64,000 nt of DNA from Chinchilla lanigera (Eukaryota > Chordata > Mammalia > Rodentia > Chinchillidae): the NCBI RefSeq assembly GCF_000276665.1, contig NW_004955433.1, positions 17,613,591 through 17,677,590 on the forward strand. Direction: 5' to 3'. Positions 9,773 through 22,701 of the stretch are shown in pieces (position 1 is the first letter of the stretch; each line of letters begins with the position of its first letter). The notes under the pieces are model-generated. The model was not told where the DNA came from. It made no database searches and saw only the letters and a program-made list of their open reading frames with translations. A program made the translations under genes and the position numbers.

Positions 9773-12700
9773 TATATAATTTCATATTACCTTATTTTGG
9801 GGATGTGCAATGTTTTGTAGAAATTTCTTTTTTTCCTTTTGCTTCTGTTGTGTTAAAGAGAGAATCATTTAAAAACTTTTACTCGAGAATCTCACTGGGG
9901 ACAGGTATTTTGTGTAACATAAACTTTTCTATATTTAAACTAAATGGATGAGGTGATTGCGTGCAGGTGATTTTGGGAAAGCAGTGATAAGAGCGAAGTA
10001 TAGACTTTGTTAAAAATGGGTGAATAACCTTATCTTTAAAAAGTATTTATAGGACCAAAATACCTGCCAGGCTCTAAACTGATTGCAATACACGAAATTT
10101 TTTTAAACATTTCTGCCAGTTTGGGTCATGACCCTCTTTAATATGTTCACTTTCCTGATTTTGTTGTTTTTGTTTTAGAGTTTCTATGACCTTTGGGTTG
10201 AAACCAAGTAAAAAATAAGAAGCTAGAGAAGAGTATTTGCTAAATAGTGAGAATTTCAGGATATTTTCAACCTACCACCTATGCCTTATCGGGGCATCTG
10301 AACTCTCCAGTTTCTCCAGATTCTTTCATTCTTTCTCCAGGAATCAGTTGTCAAAGATTTTTTATGAGGTTATACCTCCTTCCTTTGCTGTATCCTGTTG
10401 TTGAACTTTCTCCATCTGTTTAATCTTACCATTTTTTGAGGTTACATTCATGAAGAAGATTCTTTGTTTTCAAATGCATATTTAAATAAAAAAAATCCAG
10501 TATTTTTATATCTCTTATTTCAGATGACAGTTAGTGTGACCTAACATTTTCCACTCCTAATTTGGCTGGAAAATCCCTTTCATTAGCTACTTAATCACAT
10601 TGTTATTAATATATAATTGTTCCTTTGTCCTCAGGAAGTAAAGAGCCCCTTCAGGGTGAAATATATGCTTTGTCTTTCTTCTCTTATTTTTATTCTTCTA
10701 AAATCTAGGCCAGAGTTCAGTGTTTACAAAATGAATGAAGAGATGAACGAATTTACATGGAGTCTGGCCTATCTTCAAAGCAAAGACACACTTCTTAATA
10801 GTTGGGATTTCTAAAAATAGTGTAAAGATTTACCCAGTGGCAAAAAATACTCTGAGTGTACTGTGTGGGAAGGAGATAGTCTAAATGTAGTTAAAACTGG
10901 ACGTTTTTCTCCAGATAGTATTTTACTAAGACACGCTGAATTAAACAGTTTCAAAAAAAGTTTCCACAGACAACGACAGCTGGAATTCCTTAAAATGCTT
11001 TCTCTCAAATATTCTAGAAACTTCTGTTTCTAAAATGGAAGATCCACTCCTATGAATTATTCACTGGTAAGTTTCTCACACATCATCTCTTTTGTAAAGG
11101 ACTTTTTTATTAATATGTGTTTACATCCCATAAAGATTGAGAACTGGTACACATACACAACACATTTTAATCAGTTGTATTTCCCCTTCTCTTCCAGGCC
11201 GTCTCTCCCCACACCCATCTCAGAATCCCTTTTCCATCTCTCCTAAGTCTACCTCCCTACTCACACGTGATCTCTTCCTTGCTGGCCTTTTTTCTAAGTT
11301 AATGTAAAACTTATGAAGGATAATAACAACATTTAATAATACTATTAGCACAGCAGTAACAATAAGAAAATGCATATGACAGCTTAAACTCTTTTTCCCA
11401 TTTTTCCTTTGAATATGAAACTCTGGCATTGTCTGTGTTCTGAAGGCAATGCGAGAGTTCATTCAAATGCATTTTAAGCCTACGATTATTAACTTTACAA
11501 ATTTGGAAATGTCCCTGGTGGTCTCTTCAACAGCTTCGTCCTCTTCCTGACTTTCAGACGCTGCCTGCAAACAGTCATAGGAGTACAGACCATTTTAAAG
11601 TAAAATCACTTTGGCAGAAAGGTTTGTTTCTCCTTCTTTTGTTGCCTTGATGCACTACTAGTTTCAAATGCCTAATTTAAACTTCAAAGAAAATTCCTGA
11701 TGTCCTTGCTTTCCATTTCTACAGCTCCAGTAGAGTACCTGGTTCTGAGGTAAAAAATCTATTCATAGATTGAGAGGAGCAGTAATAACCTAGATAGGAT
11801 AAACTTAGAATAGATCAGGAGATTTTAAAACATCCTGTGAGTTCTGATGACATGGCTCTGCTCCTCTAGACTTTTTATATGGCTAGCAACAAAACTTTAA
11901 AATCTTATTATTATCCTTATCATATTGGATATACCATATTCAAATGTAAATATGGTAGATACTCAAGGTACCATTTGATATTATATGATAATTGCTTTCT
12001 TTCTTTTTTGAACAGGAATATTGAAAATCAGGGTTGGAACTTAATCAAATCTGTAAAATGTAAAACTTGAATTTGAATTGAGTTATTTCTGATCTTAACA
12101 TCATTATGAAACAGTATCTTTGTTCTCAGGCTGAGCCGACTGCAAAATTTGTGATTTACAAAAAAAATGTCTGACATTTAAGGGAAGGCATGAATGTGTA
12201 TAGGTGCACAGAACATTTTTATGTTAAGAATAGAATGTTTTCCTTAAGCAAGATCACAGAGAAAGGAAAATAAATAAAAGTAGAGCAGAATAAGGAAGGT
12301 AATGCAGACATGATAATACAGATATGGTAATACAAATATGGAGGAAGAGTCTTAGAGACCGAAATAGCAGTCCAAAGACTGTAAGAGAGGACAGTGATTG
12401 GAAAAGTCATGAAACAGTAAGGAACCAGTGGAGCTGGAAGTTTTTTTATTTGTTAGTTTTGTTTCATTTTGGGTTTTTTTTTGTTTCTTAAGCATAGCAG
12501 GAAGCTGGAAAGGAGTATTGTGAGATAATGTTAGGAAATGGAGGCCGTATGATCTCAGAAACTGCAAAACAGACTGAGTCGTAGGCACCAAGCTGTGATG
12601 GAGCCTGTGCTGAACTAGAGAATATGCACATCTAAATTAAGGGCCTTAAAATGAAACGTTATAATAATGAAACACAAGTCTGACTAGTAAAGCCATCAAA

Positions 12701-13560
12701 GGGCAGAATCCCACCTGGAGGGAGCATGCTTTCAATATATGATCTTCGGTTTATACACAATCATGAGGGGCCCCCAGAAGTTTGATATTACAAGTAGCAA
12801 ATATCCAAGTTTGGTTTGCTACGAGAAGTGCTGTGACTTGCCAAAGTTTTAGGTAAGGAGCTTGCTCATAAAGTAGGGAAAGCTCATTTTCCAAGGAAAG
12901 TTTGGAGTAACTTAGAAATCTGAGATATCATTGCATAATCTCAAAGAACACGTTTGCTTTGAAAAGTTAGTTTGTTAAATCCAGAGGGATGTCCCTAAAT
13001 CCCCAGGACAGAGGATGGATTGCACCAAGAGTTGAACTTCCATCAATGCAACTTGGTGAAATGACTTTTGGATCTAGTTAATCCCTTCCCTTTTCTGTCC
13101 AGTTCTGTAGAAGCAATCATTTTAGATGATAAGGACTCTTCTGCCCCAGTATCTATTTATCTCTCTCACCTTTTACAACATTAAGCCTTAAAAATGCAGC
13201 AAGAGTCTTTCTGTGGGTGCCTATGTCATGTGGTATTTAAATAGATCTTTGTGAAATAGAAGCAGTATTCAATACACCAGAAGTTGAATGTCTTATTGTT
13301 CTAAGGTCTAGTGTGTTTAAATTCTTTTGTTTTCCTTTCAGTCATAGAAAATAAGACATGAAATAATATAAAATAGACAATAGCTTCTATATGGCTTTGT
13401 ATACAGTAAAATTAATTTCTAATAAAACTTTACTTATTCCCATATCCCATTCTATAATTATAGTAAGAGTTCTTATGCACTGAGGACATATATTGCTAAT
13501 CCCAATTTTCTTTATATGTTTCTACATCCCACAAAATGTGTGCAGCACCTTGTATTATAA
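9773..13560. other. Unannotated AT-rich sequence
   Basis: No gene, RNA or confident repeat. Short frames on both strands (for example 10617-10814, 11220-11462, 12352-12591) have no recognised motif. 11400-11640 is less T/A-monotonous than its neighbours and could be unique conserved DNA, but nothing here proves it. Confidence 0.45.
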
Positions 13561-13572
13561 ATAAAAGGTGAA

Positions 13573-13684
13573 GGGCTGGGGATTTAGCTCGGTGGCATAG
13601 TTCCTGCCTGGCAAGCGTGAGGTTGTGTATTCAATTCCTGGTACTGGAAGAAAAAAAACCAATAAATAAATAAATAAATAAATG
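13573..13684 (+). mobile_element. ID-type tRNA-derived SINE
   Basis: 'gggctggggatttagctcgg' carries box A. 'ggcaagcgtgaggttgtgta' and 'ttcaattcctggtactgg' form the box B side. The tail has evolved to A8 plus an (AATA)n microsatellite (13650-13683). A flanking direct repeat is not clear. Confidence 0.85.
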
Positions 13685-15350
13685 ACAGGTGAGGCTAATT
13701 AGATAGATAGGAAGGTGAATGAATGGATAAATAAACAGCTATATTAATGCATTAATGAATAAGCAGATTGAATTGCTTTTCAGAGTTGAACCCTTCAGCT
13801 AATATTGATAGCTATCTAACACCTCCTGTGGTCAATGATGAAATCTAAAATTATATCTAACTCTGAAATTTTATGTTTCCATAAATAGTGTTGCCTTAAT
13901 CATGTAAAAAGTCACATCATATCTTGAAGAATTATTTTTTGAATTTAAATATTAGACACATTAGTATTGTATATATAAAATTATACAATTATGGGATTTT
14001 CTAATCAAATGTTTAATGAAATTAAATTCAGTTTAAAGGTAAAATGGTACATAATATACTAGTGTTGTTATACAACTCTTATGTTGTCATTAAAAAATTA
14101 AAAATGACAAGAACATTGGGAACACTAAGGGTTTCCCTTCATTTTATGAATGAGGGGACTGAGGTTCTGCATGGGCAAAAGCAATCTTGGTCTTTTCTCA
14201 TTTATTGTTACCCAAGGTACTTATATGCATAGCCATGTTTAATAAGTTAAAAACACCAGAGAATTTTAAAAACAATGAGACAAAGTCAAATGCTAAATTT
14301 GAATGTATAGAAACATGTTGAAGTCTGCTAAAGAGGTATGTCTGCTACACACTCTTCAAAAGAGCCTCAACTAAAAGTTCTAAAGTTTTTGTAATTATTT
14401 TCCCCAACTTGTTAAACTTAAAAATGAACTCAGTGACCTCAAATCTATGTTTCATATGTTACAGAATAGTTCATTGATTAGCTAAAGTCTAAACAAAGCT
14501 TCCTACGCCATTCGCTGATCAAAAATAAGAAGAGAATTTATTTGCTTCATTATAATATATATTCTCATTTATTCGTAAGGTCCTTTTTCCTCCCAGTTAT
14601 CACTCACAAAAATACAAAGGCTTACCTGTTTTTAATATTCCAACAGTCATAGTTTATTCATCATTATGTTTTCTAAAGGACATTTTGAAGAAAGTATACA
14701 TTCCAAAATATGTTTTTGTTGAATAAAATAGTCTATGTATCCAACTGTTTAATAGATTATCATTGCTCTAAGTATTTAAGAAAATATAGCCACTTAATTT
14801 GTCTGTTTTGATATTATAAATTCTTGTTCAATTTAAGCATGACACAAAATATATTTAAAAGCTGGAGAATTACTTGGAAAATTATCTTTGAATTTTTCTC
14901 ATGGGGAAGGGACACACAGGTAGACATTTTCAAACTTTAGTGATAAAGTTTTTTGAACATACAGCTAACTAAAGTTGTCCCCTATCTATTCACAGTTTCC
15001 ATATATAGAACCTGAGGCCCAGCTGGAAAAGTGGTTCTATATTTACATACCTGGGTTTCTTTTACTAAGGTTACTATAAAGTTCATCATCATAGCCAAAG
15101 TGCTTTGAGAGAAAGTTTGTCGTACTAATAATTATGCTGGAACAAAAAGGCCTATACAATGGATCCTGAAGATCAATCTGTATTTAGGTGAATATATAAG
15201 AGATCTTACCTTAACTGCTCTCTCGTGTGCATGAGCCCATTTCTTAAGGAAGTTTGTTTTGCACATTAATATCCCAAATGTCATTCAATACAAGTGTATT
15301 TGCTACTATTTTTCTAATTCTATGCATCTCAGGTTCTACTTTTACAATAA
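13685..15350. other. Unannotated AT-rich sequence
   Basis: No gene recognised. 14130-14200 ('cattttatgaatgagggg', 'actgaggttctgcatggg') resembles a short MIR-type core but is too small to place securely. Confidence 0.4.
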
Positions 15351-15355
15351 AATTC

Positions 15356-15501
15356 CCTGTCCTATTAGCTGTCATTGATTAATCTTTAGGGGAGTTCTTA
15401 GAGTTTACACATCAAACCCCTAAAGCTGTTTCCTGTCCTATTAGCTGTCATTGATTAATCTTTAGGGGAGTTCTTAGAGTTTACACATCATACCCCTAAT
15501 A
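15356..15501. repeat. 76-bp direct tandem duplication
   Basis: The block starting 'cctgtcctattagctgtcat' at 15356 recurs at 15432. The two copies match for about 70 bases, apart from one difference (aaaccccta versus ataccccta), before diverging. It lies in otherwise unique sequence, so it looks like a recent local duplication. Confidence 0.95.
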
Positions 15502-15734
15502 TATGTGTAAGTTTTGTCTTTCCACTTATGTCACAAGTTTCCCAAAAGCACAGAGAAATTTCTTATGCTATTGTCTCTCCAGCAGGTGATCGTAGGACTG
15601 AACTGCAATCACAGTGGTAATACATTTAATGAATTGACTGAACCTGGTGTACTTTCAAATACTTCCTTCCATTTTTGCATTCTGTTGTAGCCATGCTGAT
15701 CTACTTAACTGCTGCTTCAGCACTCTGGTATTTT

Positions 15735-15885
15735 TTTCTATTTTAAAGAGAAACAAAAAGCGAGAACTAGTACAAACCATGATACAGAATTTCAAAACAA
15801 TATAATAGGAGATTAACAATGGTTAATATATTGCATACTGTTATCTTCAAATAGTTGCTCAATGAGGCTGTAGTACTCATTCACT
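15735..15885 (-). repeat. L1 3'-end fragment, antisense
   Basis: 'ctattttaaagagaaacaaa', then 'gatacagaatttcaaaacaa', 'ataggagattaacaatggtt', 'tgttatcttcaaatagttgc'. Same block order as the 22030 and 50225 copies. Confidence 0.75.
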
Positions 15886-17484
15886 TGGCCTACCATGTGA
15901 TCTCTTTCACTTTTATTTTGTTTTGTTTTTGTTTTGTTTTGTTCGGATGTTGAGTTCTCCCTTTAGATTTGTATCTCAGTGCAAAGTTAATTCCTTAAAA
16001 ATAATCTCTTTGCTCCTTTATATACTGTTTACATGCTATTCTACAAGTTTAACTCCTGTAGCTTGTTTCCCCAACTCTGTTATTCTGTTTTATTCCTTAC
16101 CTCTTTTCATGTCAAATAAACACAAAGTTGTTTCCCCATGGCTTATAAGCTTCATGATTTATTCATTTATGATTAACACCTAGAAATATACTAGTCATAT
16201 AATCTAGCCTCCAAAACTTTGCAGGTTTTGAAAGAGTATCAATGGGGAGGGAAAACATTGTCACATAAACAGTGGTAGCAGGAGGAGTGGTAGCAGGATG
16301 ACGGAAAGCATGGAGCATTTTGAGAAAGAATATAAATCATGCTATTACAGTGTGGAAATTAATGTACATGAGCTCGAATCTGCTTTTAGCCTCATCCCTG
16401 TGAGATTTCTACTAGATATAACATGCTTAATGATTACCAAGGCTTACATAAATCCTGAGAAATTTTCCAGTTCAAGAAATCTTTCAAAGTGTTTTTCCCA
16501 TGGGGAGTTGAATGGCAAAAAGATTTGTTCTGAAATTATTCCTCAGACGAAGAACCAAAACTCAGCTAGTATTGACATCATGCAGATATTTTAAAATTAT
16601 TATTAGAAATTGTCAGGGCATGTAGGAGAATGGAAACAATATATTCCAGAGTCTTAAATACAATTCTTGTCAGCAGTTCTTATGCGGAAATTTAGTCTCT
16701 GTTGCTTTAAAATAACCTCAGATGGACAAATGAAATGAGCACACTTTAGAAAGAGTGTTTAATGGAATTTCCCTTTTGTTCTGTCAATATAGATAAAATT
16801 TAATTGCATCCTCTAAGGCCCTTTTTAAATATGTGATGGCACATTTAGAATTTCATTTAAAAATACAAAAATGGCCATCTTCCCTCCCTATTTTTCCAGG
16901 AAATGTCACCCTTTCCATTTTAAGAATAATTCTTTCTCCTCTATAGTTATATTGTCAGCCATAAACGTCTGCCTTTTCAAATGATCCCGGCAGTGAAGAC
17001 ATGACCCAAATTCAGACAGTCAGCATAGCTCAAGGTGTACATATGATCAAACACAGACAGGCTGATCATCTATACGATGAAGTTATCAAATTTAAACTAG
17101 AAGGCGCTAGTTCCTCCTTGGCAACACCAAATAAGCTTGGGAACTAATATGTAATTTTCCCAGAACATACGGAAAGACTGTGAAAAATGAAGACAGCATG
17201 TAAAACTGAATCAAATAACAGCAAACAACCAAAAACAACAGAAGTGCAAAATAATTTAATTATATTCGAGTGTTGGGTTCATAGTCTCCTCTATGGCATG
17301 TATTCTGTTTCTTGTTCAGATTTCTAGAATACATTTCACTGTGAAGTACATTGTTTCTTTTACTTGTGAGCTCCTTCTCTATTACATGTTCTACAAAATG
17401 CCAGTTTCTCTCTTTAATCTTATTCTCTAGAACTAAAAACATCACACACTGGGTATGCACGAAGTGTTTGAAATACCAACCTTA
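15886..17484. other. Unannotated sequence
   Basis: Contains a short (TTTTG)n-like run at 15917-15943. No gene recognised. The 98-codon frame at 16298-16594 has no domain, no flanking exon signals and no codon pattern that I can defend. Confidence 0.45.
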
Positions 17485-17628
17485 AGGTCAGGCATGGTGG
17501 CACATTACCATAATCCCTATGCTTAGTAGGTTAACATAGTAGAATCCTGAATTCAAGCCAAGTGTGTGCTACATATGGGGACCTTGTCTCAAACAAAACA
17601 ATGCAAAGCAAAAACCAAACCAAACAAA
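17485..17628 (+). repeat. B1 SINE, diverged
   Basis: 'ggtcaggcatggtggcacat', 'taatccctatgcttagtagg', 'gaattcaagccaagtgtg', 'ggaccttgtctcaaac' give the B1 order. An A/C-rich tail ends the element. B1 derives from 7SL RNA and is diagnostic of rodents. Confidence 0.75.
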
Positions 17629-18149
17629 CGCAATGACCTAAGAAAGAGGTTGTTTTTCTTGCTAAGTAATAAAAGGATTCCAGCAGATGTCACTCCAGAT
17701 ATTTGGCAGAAATAATCATTAGAAGTCAAATAAATAGATTTGAGCAAAACAATGGAAATGACACTAGGAATTTATATAGCTCTTTTGCTATATAAATTGT
17801 TAGTCTTTTCTAATCCTTTCATTTTGTGCCTTCATTTACGTTCTTTTTATAAATGCTCCAGTTTTATCTTTCTTTGATTACTTTACTATAATCTGTTAAT
17901 TAAATGATATTGAAGATTATTTTGTATTTTTAAAACAGGCACTTAGTGTTATATAAAATACTAAAATATTTCACATCAAATATTGTTCTATTTTATTCAT
18001 TTCTTTCATGGTATATGATTTAATGCTTAGCATCAGTGACGCATTTTCTTATGCCATATTTAGCCTTTATCATTCTGGGAAGAAGAGCATAAGAACAATT
18101 AGAAATGCTTACATGGCATGTTCTTTCTAATAGATGATATGGTTTCAGG

Positions 18150-18238
18150 TTTTTTTTTTTTTTGGCACTAGGAATTGAACTCAGGCCCTCATACTTGCCA
18201 GGCAGGTGCTGTGCCACTGAGCTACATCCGTGGCCCTA
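18150..18238 (-). repeat. ID-type SINE, antisense
   Basis: A T13 tract is followed by 'ggcactaggaattgaactca', 'ggccctcatacttgccaggc', 'gtgccactgagctacatcc', the reverse complement of the tRNA-derived SINE with both boxes present. Confidence 0.8.
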
Positions 18239-18239
18239 A

Positions 18240-19130
18240 TAAAAGTATTGTTATAAAATTCCACATATATTACCCATTTGCATAAGCTTCTATAATTTCA
18301 AAGAGGGATATTTGTTTAAAAGTTGGATTTAAATTGAAAATCATTCCAGGAAAATATAGTGTAAATGTATCTGTTGTTAAACCAAAGCCATTAGTAGGAT
18401 ATTCAAGCAGAGAATAATTTGAGAAGAGGGTTAGTATAGCTTGTCTAGTGTGGAACAGCCAGAAACACAGACAGTTTCACATAAAGCACATTAGATAAGA
18501 ATCATCCAAAGTGATCCAAGGTAAATTTTAAGCAAAAGCTATCTCTGGAGTTCCTCATTTTCTTCCCTAATGAAATAACATTAGTTTAAATTTATGCTTT
18601 TCTCTGTGTCAAAAGTTCAACCATGCGATTATTTTAAATACTCAGGAGAATATAGTAAGAAGACTAAATATTTAATCTACATGGTGGAGAACATTGTGTA
18701 TGAATAATCTAAAATTTGTCTCTTGTTTTGAATTTCCATATTACTTATTCTAGGCCATTATGAGAGTTGAGCACTGAGAGATATAGTTAGCATAAGTACT
18801 GTGATGTTGGCACCAAACTGGATGCTAAATGCACTTTGTTAGCTCTCCATCATGAAAAGAAGTTTTATAGCCCATGACTTAACATTCCTAAACTGTCTAT
18901 TTTCTGATTCCCCTTTCTCACTTCTCACCATTCATTTACAACTTCACACTATATAGTCTAAACATATTGAACCCTTTACAGTTCCCTAAATATGTGTCTT
19001 TAATTTGTGTGCATGTTTGCATACACTTCATCTGCCTACCATATTTTTCACCCTTCAAGAACTGTGACAAGCCATGCTTTTAAAGATACATAGGTTCCCA
19101 AGGAGTAGACAAGAGCCTCACTTACCTCTT
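18240..19130. other. Unannotated sequence
   Basis: No gene, RNA or repeat recognised. Confidence 0.5.
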
Positions 19131-19134
19131 GGAT

Positions 19135-19320
19135 CAAGCACCCTTAATTTAAGCTTTGCTCTGTCACTGATTGGCCATCTGACCATGGACAAAATATACC
19201 ATTTCCCTCTCTCTGTGTCACAGTTTCTTCATGTGTCCCATGGTGAGACCATAATGTGGCAGAGACTATTTGTGTTTATAAAGATTGACCTTCTTGCTAC
19301 ATTTTCAGGCACTTGAGAGA
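19135..19320 (+). repeat. MIR SINE
   Basis: 'gctttgctctgtcactgatt', 'ggccatctgaccatggacaa' and 'cacagtttcttcatgtgtcc' keep the MIR core order (clinical 'loss of function' of a tRNA-derived Mesozoic SINE). The frame at 19074-19316 merely crosses it. Confidence 0.65.
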
Positions 19321-19369
19321 TTGTTACAAATTGTCAAAACAAAACAAAACAGAATTAGTACAATTCTAT

Positions 19370-19702
19370 GTAAAAGGTTCTCACTTTATGATGGTTTGAC
19401 TTATAATGTACTGATTTTTCCAAAGATGTGAAAGGTACACACACACAGTAGAAAGTGTATTTCAAATTTTGAATTTTGGTCTTTCTCTCACATGATATTG
19501 TTCTATGATGCTGGGAAATGCTGGACAGCTCCTAGTCAGTGATGGTCCCTGGAAAGGAAATAATCAATATTCTACAGTATACTGTTGCTAAGATACAACA
19601 TTTTGTCCGTTAGATGTATTAAATGCATTTTCAAACTGTGGTATTTCTAATTAATTCATTTATTGTGAACTAATGCCATATAGGTTGAGGAGGATCTGAA
19701 GT
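19370..19702. mobile_element. Tigger-like (TcMar) non-autonomous DNA transposon fossil
   Basis: The left end 'ctcactttatgatggtttga' and 'cttataatgtactgattttt' and the right end 'tgtattaaatgcattttcaa', 'atataggttgaggaggatct' match the two ends of the common Tigger-derived MER2-type element as I remember it. The body has 'cacacacagtagaaagtgta' and 'atgctgggaaatgctggaca'. No transposase is encoded. Family name from memory, not alignment. Confidence 0.6.
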
Positions 19703-19949
19703 AAATCTGGAACATCAGAATTCCAGTTTACAGTCTGACTGGGGACTGTTTCCAGTTGCTTTGTGGCCACAGTTGTCATTTTCTCCTCTTCCTCATTCTT
19801 GTTTTTCTCTTTAGTCTTTTTGCTATGTCTTATTGTGTTAAATTATTATATTCTGTGCTATATGACAAGCTAGCTGAAGCCACTCCAACTCTACCTTTAT
19901 GATTATGCATTCATTAATTTCCCCCTTCTATAAATATTTATTATCTTTT

Positions 19950-20071
19950 TTATTTATTTTTTGAGATAGGACTTCACTATGCAGTTCAGGGTGGCCTTGA
20001 ACTCACTTTGTAGGCCAGGTTGGCCTCGAACACCTGCCTCATCCTCCTGAGTGCTGGAATTACAGGCATGA
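19950..20071 (-). repeat. B1 SINE, antisense
   Basis: 'tttgagataggacttcacta', 'ggtggccttgaactcacttt', 'ggttggcctcgaacacctg' and 'gtgctggaattacaggcatg' are the reverse complement of B1, with the internal 29-bp-type duplication (ccttgaactc / cctcgaacac) visible. Confidence 0.85.
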
Positions 20072-20469
20072 TTATCATTTGTGTATCAGATACTAACCTA
20101 TCTACTGTCTGTGCATTGTTTACTGCTTAGTCTAAAAGTAGCACTACTGGGTTTTAATACCACATGAATCACTGCTAGCTGTTGTAAACAAAAGGAGGAA
20201 TCTTTAAACTCATTCCTCTTTTCTTCAGTATTTCTGGCATGGGAATAGCATTCCCTCTAACTCTCTGGGGCCCTTGTGAGCCTTAACATGAGATTCTATT
20301 GTGTATGTCACCTAAATTCACCAGGCCTGTTAGTTATAATTTTTGTCAATAACCATATTCATGATAAAATAGAAAATATTTGAAAAAGTAAACAAGTGAA
20401 AGTCTATAAGATATGATAAGTTTCTAGAAAGGGCAAACCCTGGGTTGATATAAGAGAAGCAAAGAAACT

Positions 20470-20645
20470 AAATTAATAAAGTAATCAAAGAAAGCTTATT
20501 GAGAAGGTGACAGTTAAATTGAAAGAGAAGAATGAAAATGGTCTAACACCAGTGGCAAAGCCTTTCCAGTAGACGGAGAAGCAAATCCGAAGACTTGCAT
20601 CAGGGAACCACCAGGTACATTCCAGCAACTAAAAGGAGAGGGAAA
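20470..20645 (-). repeat. L2 LINE fragment, antisense
   Basis: 'aagcttattgagaaggtgac', 'agttaaattgaaagagaaga', 'ggcaaagcctttccagtaga' and 'cattccagcaactaaaagga' follow the reverse complement of the L2 3' region, heavily diverged. Confidence 0.45.
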
Positions 20646-20649
20646 ACTG

Positions 20650-21170
20650 CTCCCCACCATGAAAATTCAATATAGTGTGTTGAAAGGGGTCGTTAACCAA
20701 GGCTTGAAGGTTCCTGCATCACCTGCATTACCTAAGAACATTTTCTGCTCCTGGGTATTGCAGTGCCCCATGAATTAGTAGCTGTGACCTGCCAAAGATA
20801 TCAGATTGTCTACATCAGCTATGACAAGTGTGTCCAAAACCTACCCGCCTCCTATGCAATCTGCAGAACAGTTACTTATGAAGAGCTCTTCTTCCTTCTG
20901 ACTCTCATCTTTTTCCTGAAATTTTCACAGGGCGCACCATGCCCAAGGTTCATTACATTTGCAATGCATCTTTACATTTGAAGGATACTACAAAAGCATT
21001 ATTGATTCAGCTCTTTTAGACTCACTGTTCAGAAATATACTGCCCAATGAATGAGGTAGACTCCAGAGTCATATTAGAATTTATACTTCTGTTCTTCAAT
21101 TTAATTGCTCTGGGAATTGTATATGCTTTAAAATACGGCAATAAAACAGTAATACAAACTTCACAGCTTA
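20650..21170. other. Unannotated sequence
   Basis: A 72-codon frame at 20763-20981 has no recognised domain. No repeat recognised. Confidence 0.4.
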
Positions 21171-21174
21171 AACT

Positions 21175-21600
21175 GTCACCCATTCGCTAGCACACAGCTG
21201 CTTTGGTCAGTATCTGGGTGCATCGTGATTGCAGTGTCAGCTCAGGGTTTCCCAAAGCTGAAAGTAAAGTGCCATTCAGTCTCCCATCTTGAGAACAAAG
21301 AAGGCTACCAAGCTCACGTGACCATGGCAGAACTCAGTTCTTAGCTGCTGCAGTACTGAGGTCAGTTGCTTCTCCCCCACTGTCTGCTGGCAGCTTCTGG
21401 ACTGCCCACAACCTTTCTAGGTGCCTCTTACAACTTCAAAGCCTGCACAGATTCTCCCTCATATCCAGCCTTCCTCACCTCCCTGAGAGGAGCCTTGCTC
21501 TTTGCAAGAGTTTGCCTCATGAGATCACACCCCTCAAGACAACCTCCCTTTCCTACATTCACTGTGTCCTGTAATTTTACCTAATCACTGCAGTGACTGT
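21175..21600 (-). repeat. Old LTR- or MER-type interspersed repeat, antisense
   Basis: Blocks such as 'cagtatctgggtgca', 'gtcagctcagggtttcccaa', 'agtctcccatcttgagaac', 'gcagaactcagttcttagct' and 'ctgtctgctggcagcttctg' keep an order I associate with a common ancient interspersed repeat read in reverse. The exact family (MaLR LTR or hAT-derived) cannot be fixed by eye. The 72-codon frame at 21366-21584 lies within it. Confidence 0.4.
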
Positions 21601-22025
21601 CTCACTTCCCAAGTCCTAATCTTCACTCACATTTCCTTGGTAAATCAGGAGTAATAATTGTTCATTTGAATTGTTGTAATGAGTGCATGTTGTAGCCAGT
21701 GAATAGTCTTGATATGGTTACTGACCCATGAATAGCATTAAGAAGTCTCAAATTTGTCATTCTTATGTCATTAGTATATACAACACCAACAACAACACCT
21801 TCAACATCATTACAAGACTTGTGTAGTCTGTGGCAGCTGACACAGCATCCGTATTCACATCTTCCCTTCTTTTCTGGCCTTCAGATAATTATTTGCCTAA
21901 AGAACCACTTGGCTCCAAGAAGACTCCTGGGAGATTTTCTTCCTCATTTTTACCTTGGAAGGTGATTATTTGAGCTAACACAGTAAAGTTACATCCACAT
22001 GCATATAAACGTGTCAGATGTACTT
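21601..22025. other. Unannotated sequence
   Basis: No gene recognised. The frame at 21765-21965 contains a low-complexity Thr-rich start from an 'aacaccaacaac' run. Confidence 0.4.
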
Positions 22026-22029
22026 TTTA

Positions 22030-22235
22030 AACTTCTTTTTATTTTAAAGAGAATAATAATAAAGAACAACACCAAAATAACAACATGGACAAAAACAAAA
22101 CAATAAAAATGATACAGGGTTTCAAAACAAAATGATAGGAATTAACAGTGGTTGTTATATTACGTATTGTTATCTTCAGCCAAATTGCTCAGATTGCCAG
22201 ATGTAAGAATGCAAGATCTATCAAACCATTAAAAA
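22030..22235 (-). repeat. L1 3'-end fragment, antisense
   Basis: 'ctttttattttaaagagaat', an A-rich block, 'gatacagggtttcaaaacaa', 'atgataggaattaacagtgg', 'attgttatcttcagccaaat', 'gccagatgtaagaatgcaag'. This is the clearest short copy of the family that also forms the 3' end of the half-L1 at 50.2 kb. Confidence 0.8.
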
Positions 22236-22261
22236 GAATAAAAGTGCTTTAATCACTTCAT

Positions 22262-22358
22262 TGTGTGTGTGTGTGTGTGTGGTGCAGAGGTACTAACCCA
22301 GGGTTTCCCATATCCTAGGGAATTGTTCAGCCAGCTGAGCTACACTTCCAGTCTATGT
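22262..22358 (-). repeat. (GT)n followed by a decayed ID-like SINE, antisense
   Basis: A (TG)n run (22262-22280) is followed by 'ggtactaacccagggtttcc' and 'cagctgagctacacttccag', the reverse complement of a tRNA-derived SINE. The dinucleotide run may have grown from its A/T tail. Confidence 0.6.
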
Positions 22359-22701
22359 GTGTTTTATAATTCCACAAAATTGCTCTCGGTTCCTGGTTAT
22401 ACCAGGATATTTTGATTTAATGAGTCCCCATTTCCTAACCCAAAATACACACACATAAGTGATGACTATCACATGGAGTCATTTGTTAGAATTAAATTAT
22501 TACACAGTGACTTCTAGTTAAATTATAGCTATTATTATTATTACAAATGTAGCACAATTTGTCATACTTCTTATGAAACTTACTAATTAAAAATTTTCAA
22601 CCAAATAAGCCCCAAATATTGTGTCATTTCTAGAAATCTAGATTCCTAATTGTTAAGTCACTAAAGTTAGCTTTTTGATGTCATAGGATTTATGTGTATT
22701 T

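Noticed and set aside
9628..9951. 107-codon plus-strand frame
   Set aside because: Its start lies in an antisense B1-type SINE and the rest has no motif.
12250..12600. Purine-rich stretch suspected to be antisense L2
   Set aside because: The wording fits only loosely and no ordered landmarks could be matched.
16298..16594. 98-codon plus-strand frame
   Set aside because: No domain, no codon pattern and no neighbouring exon-like features.
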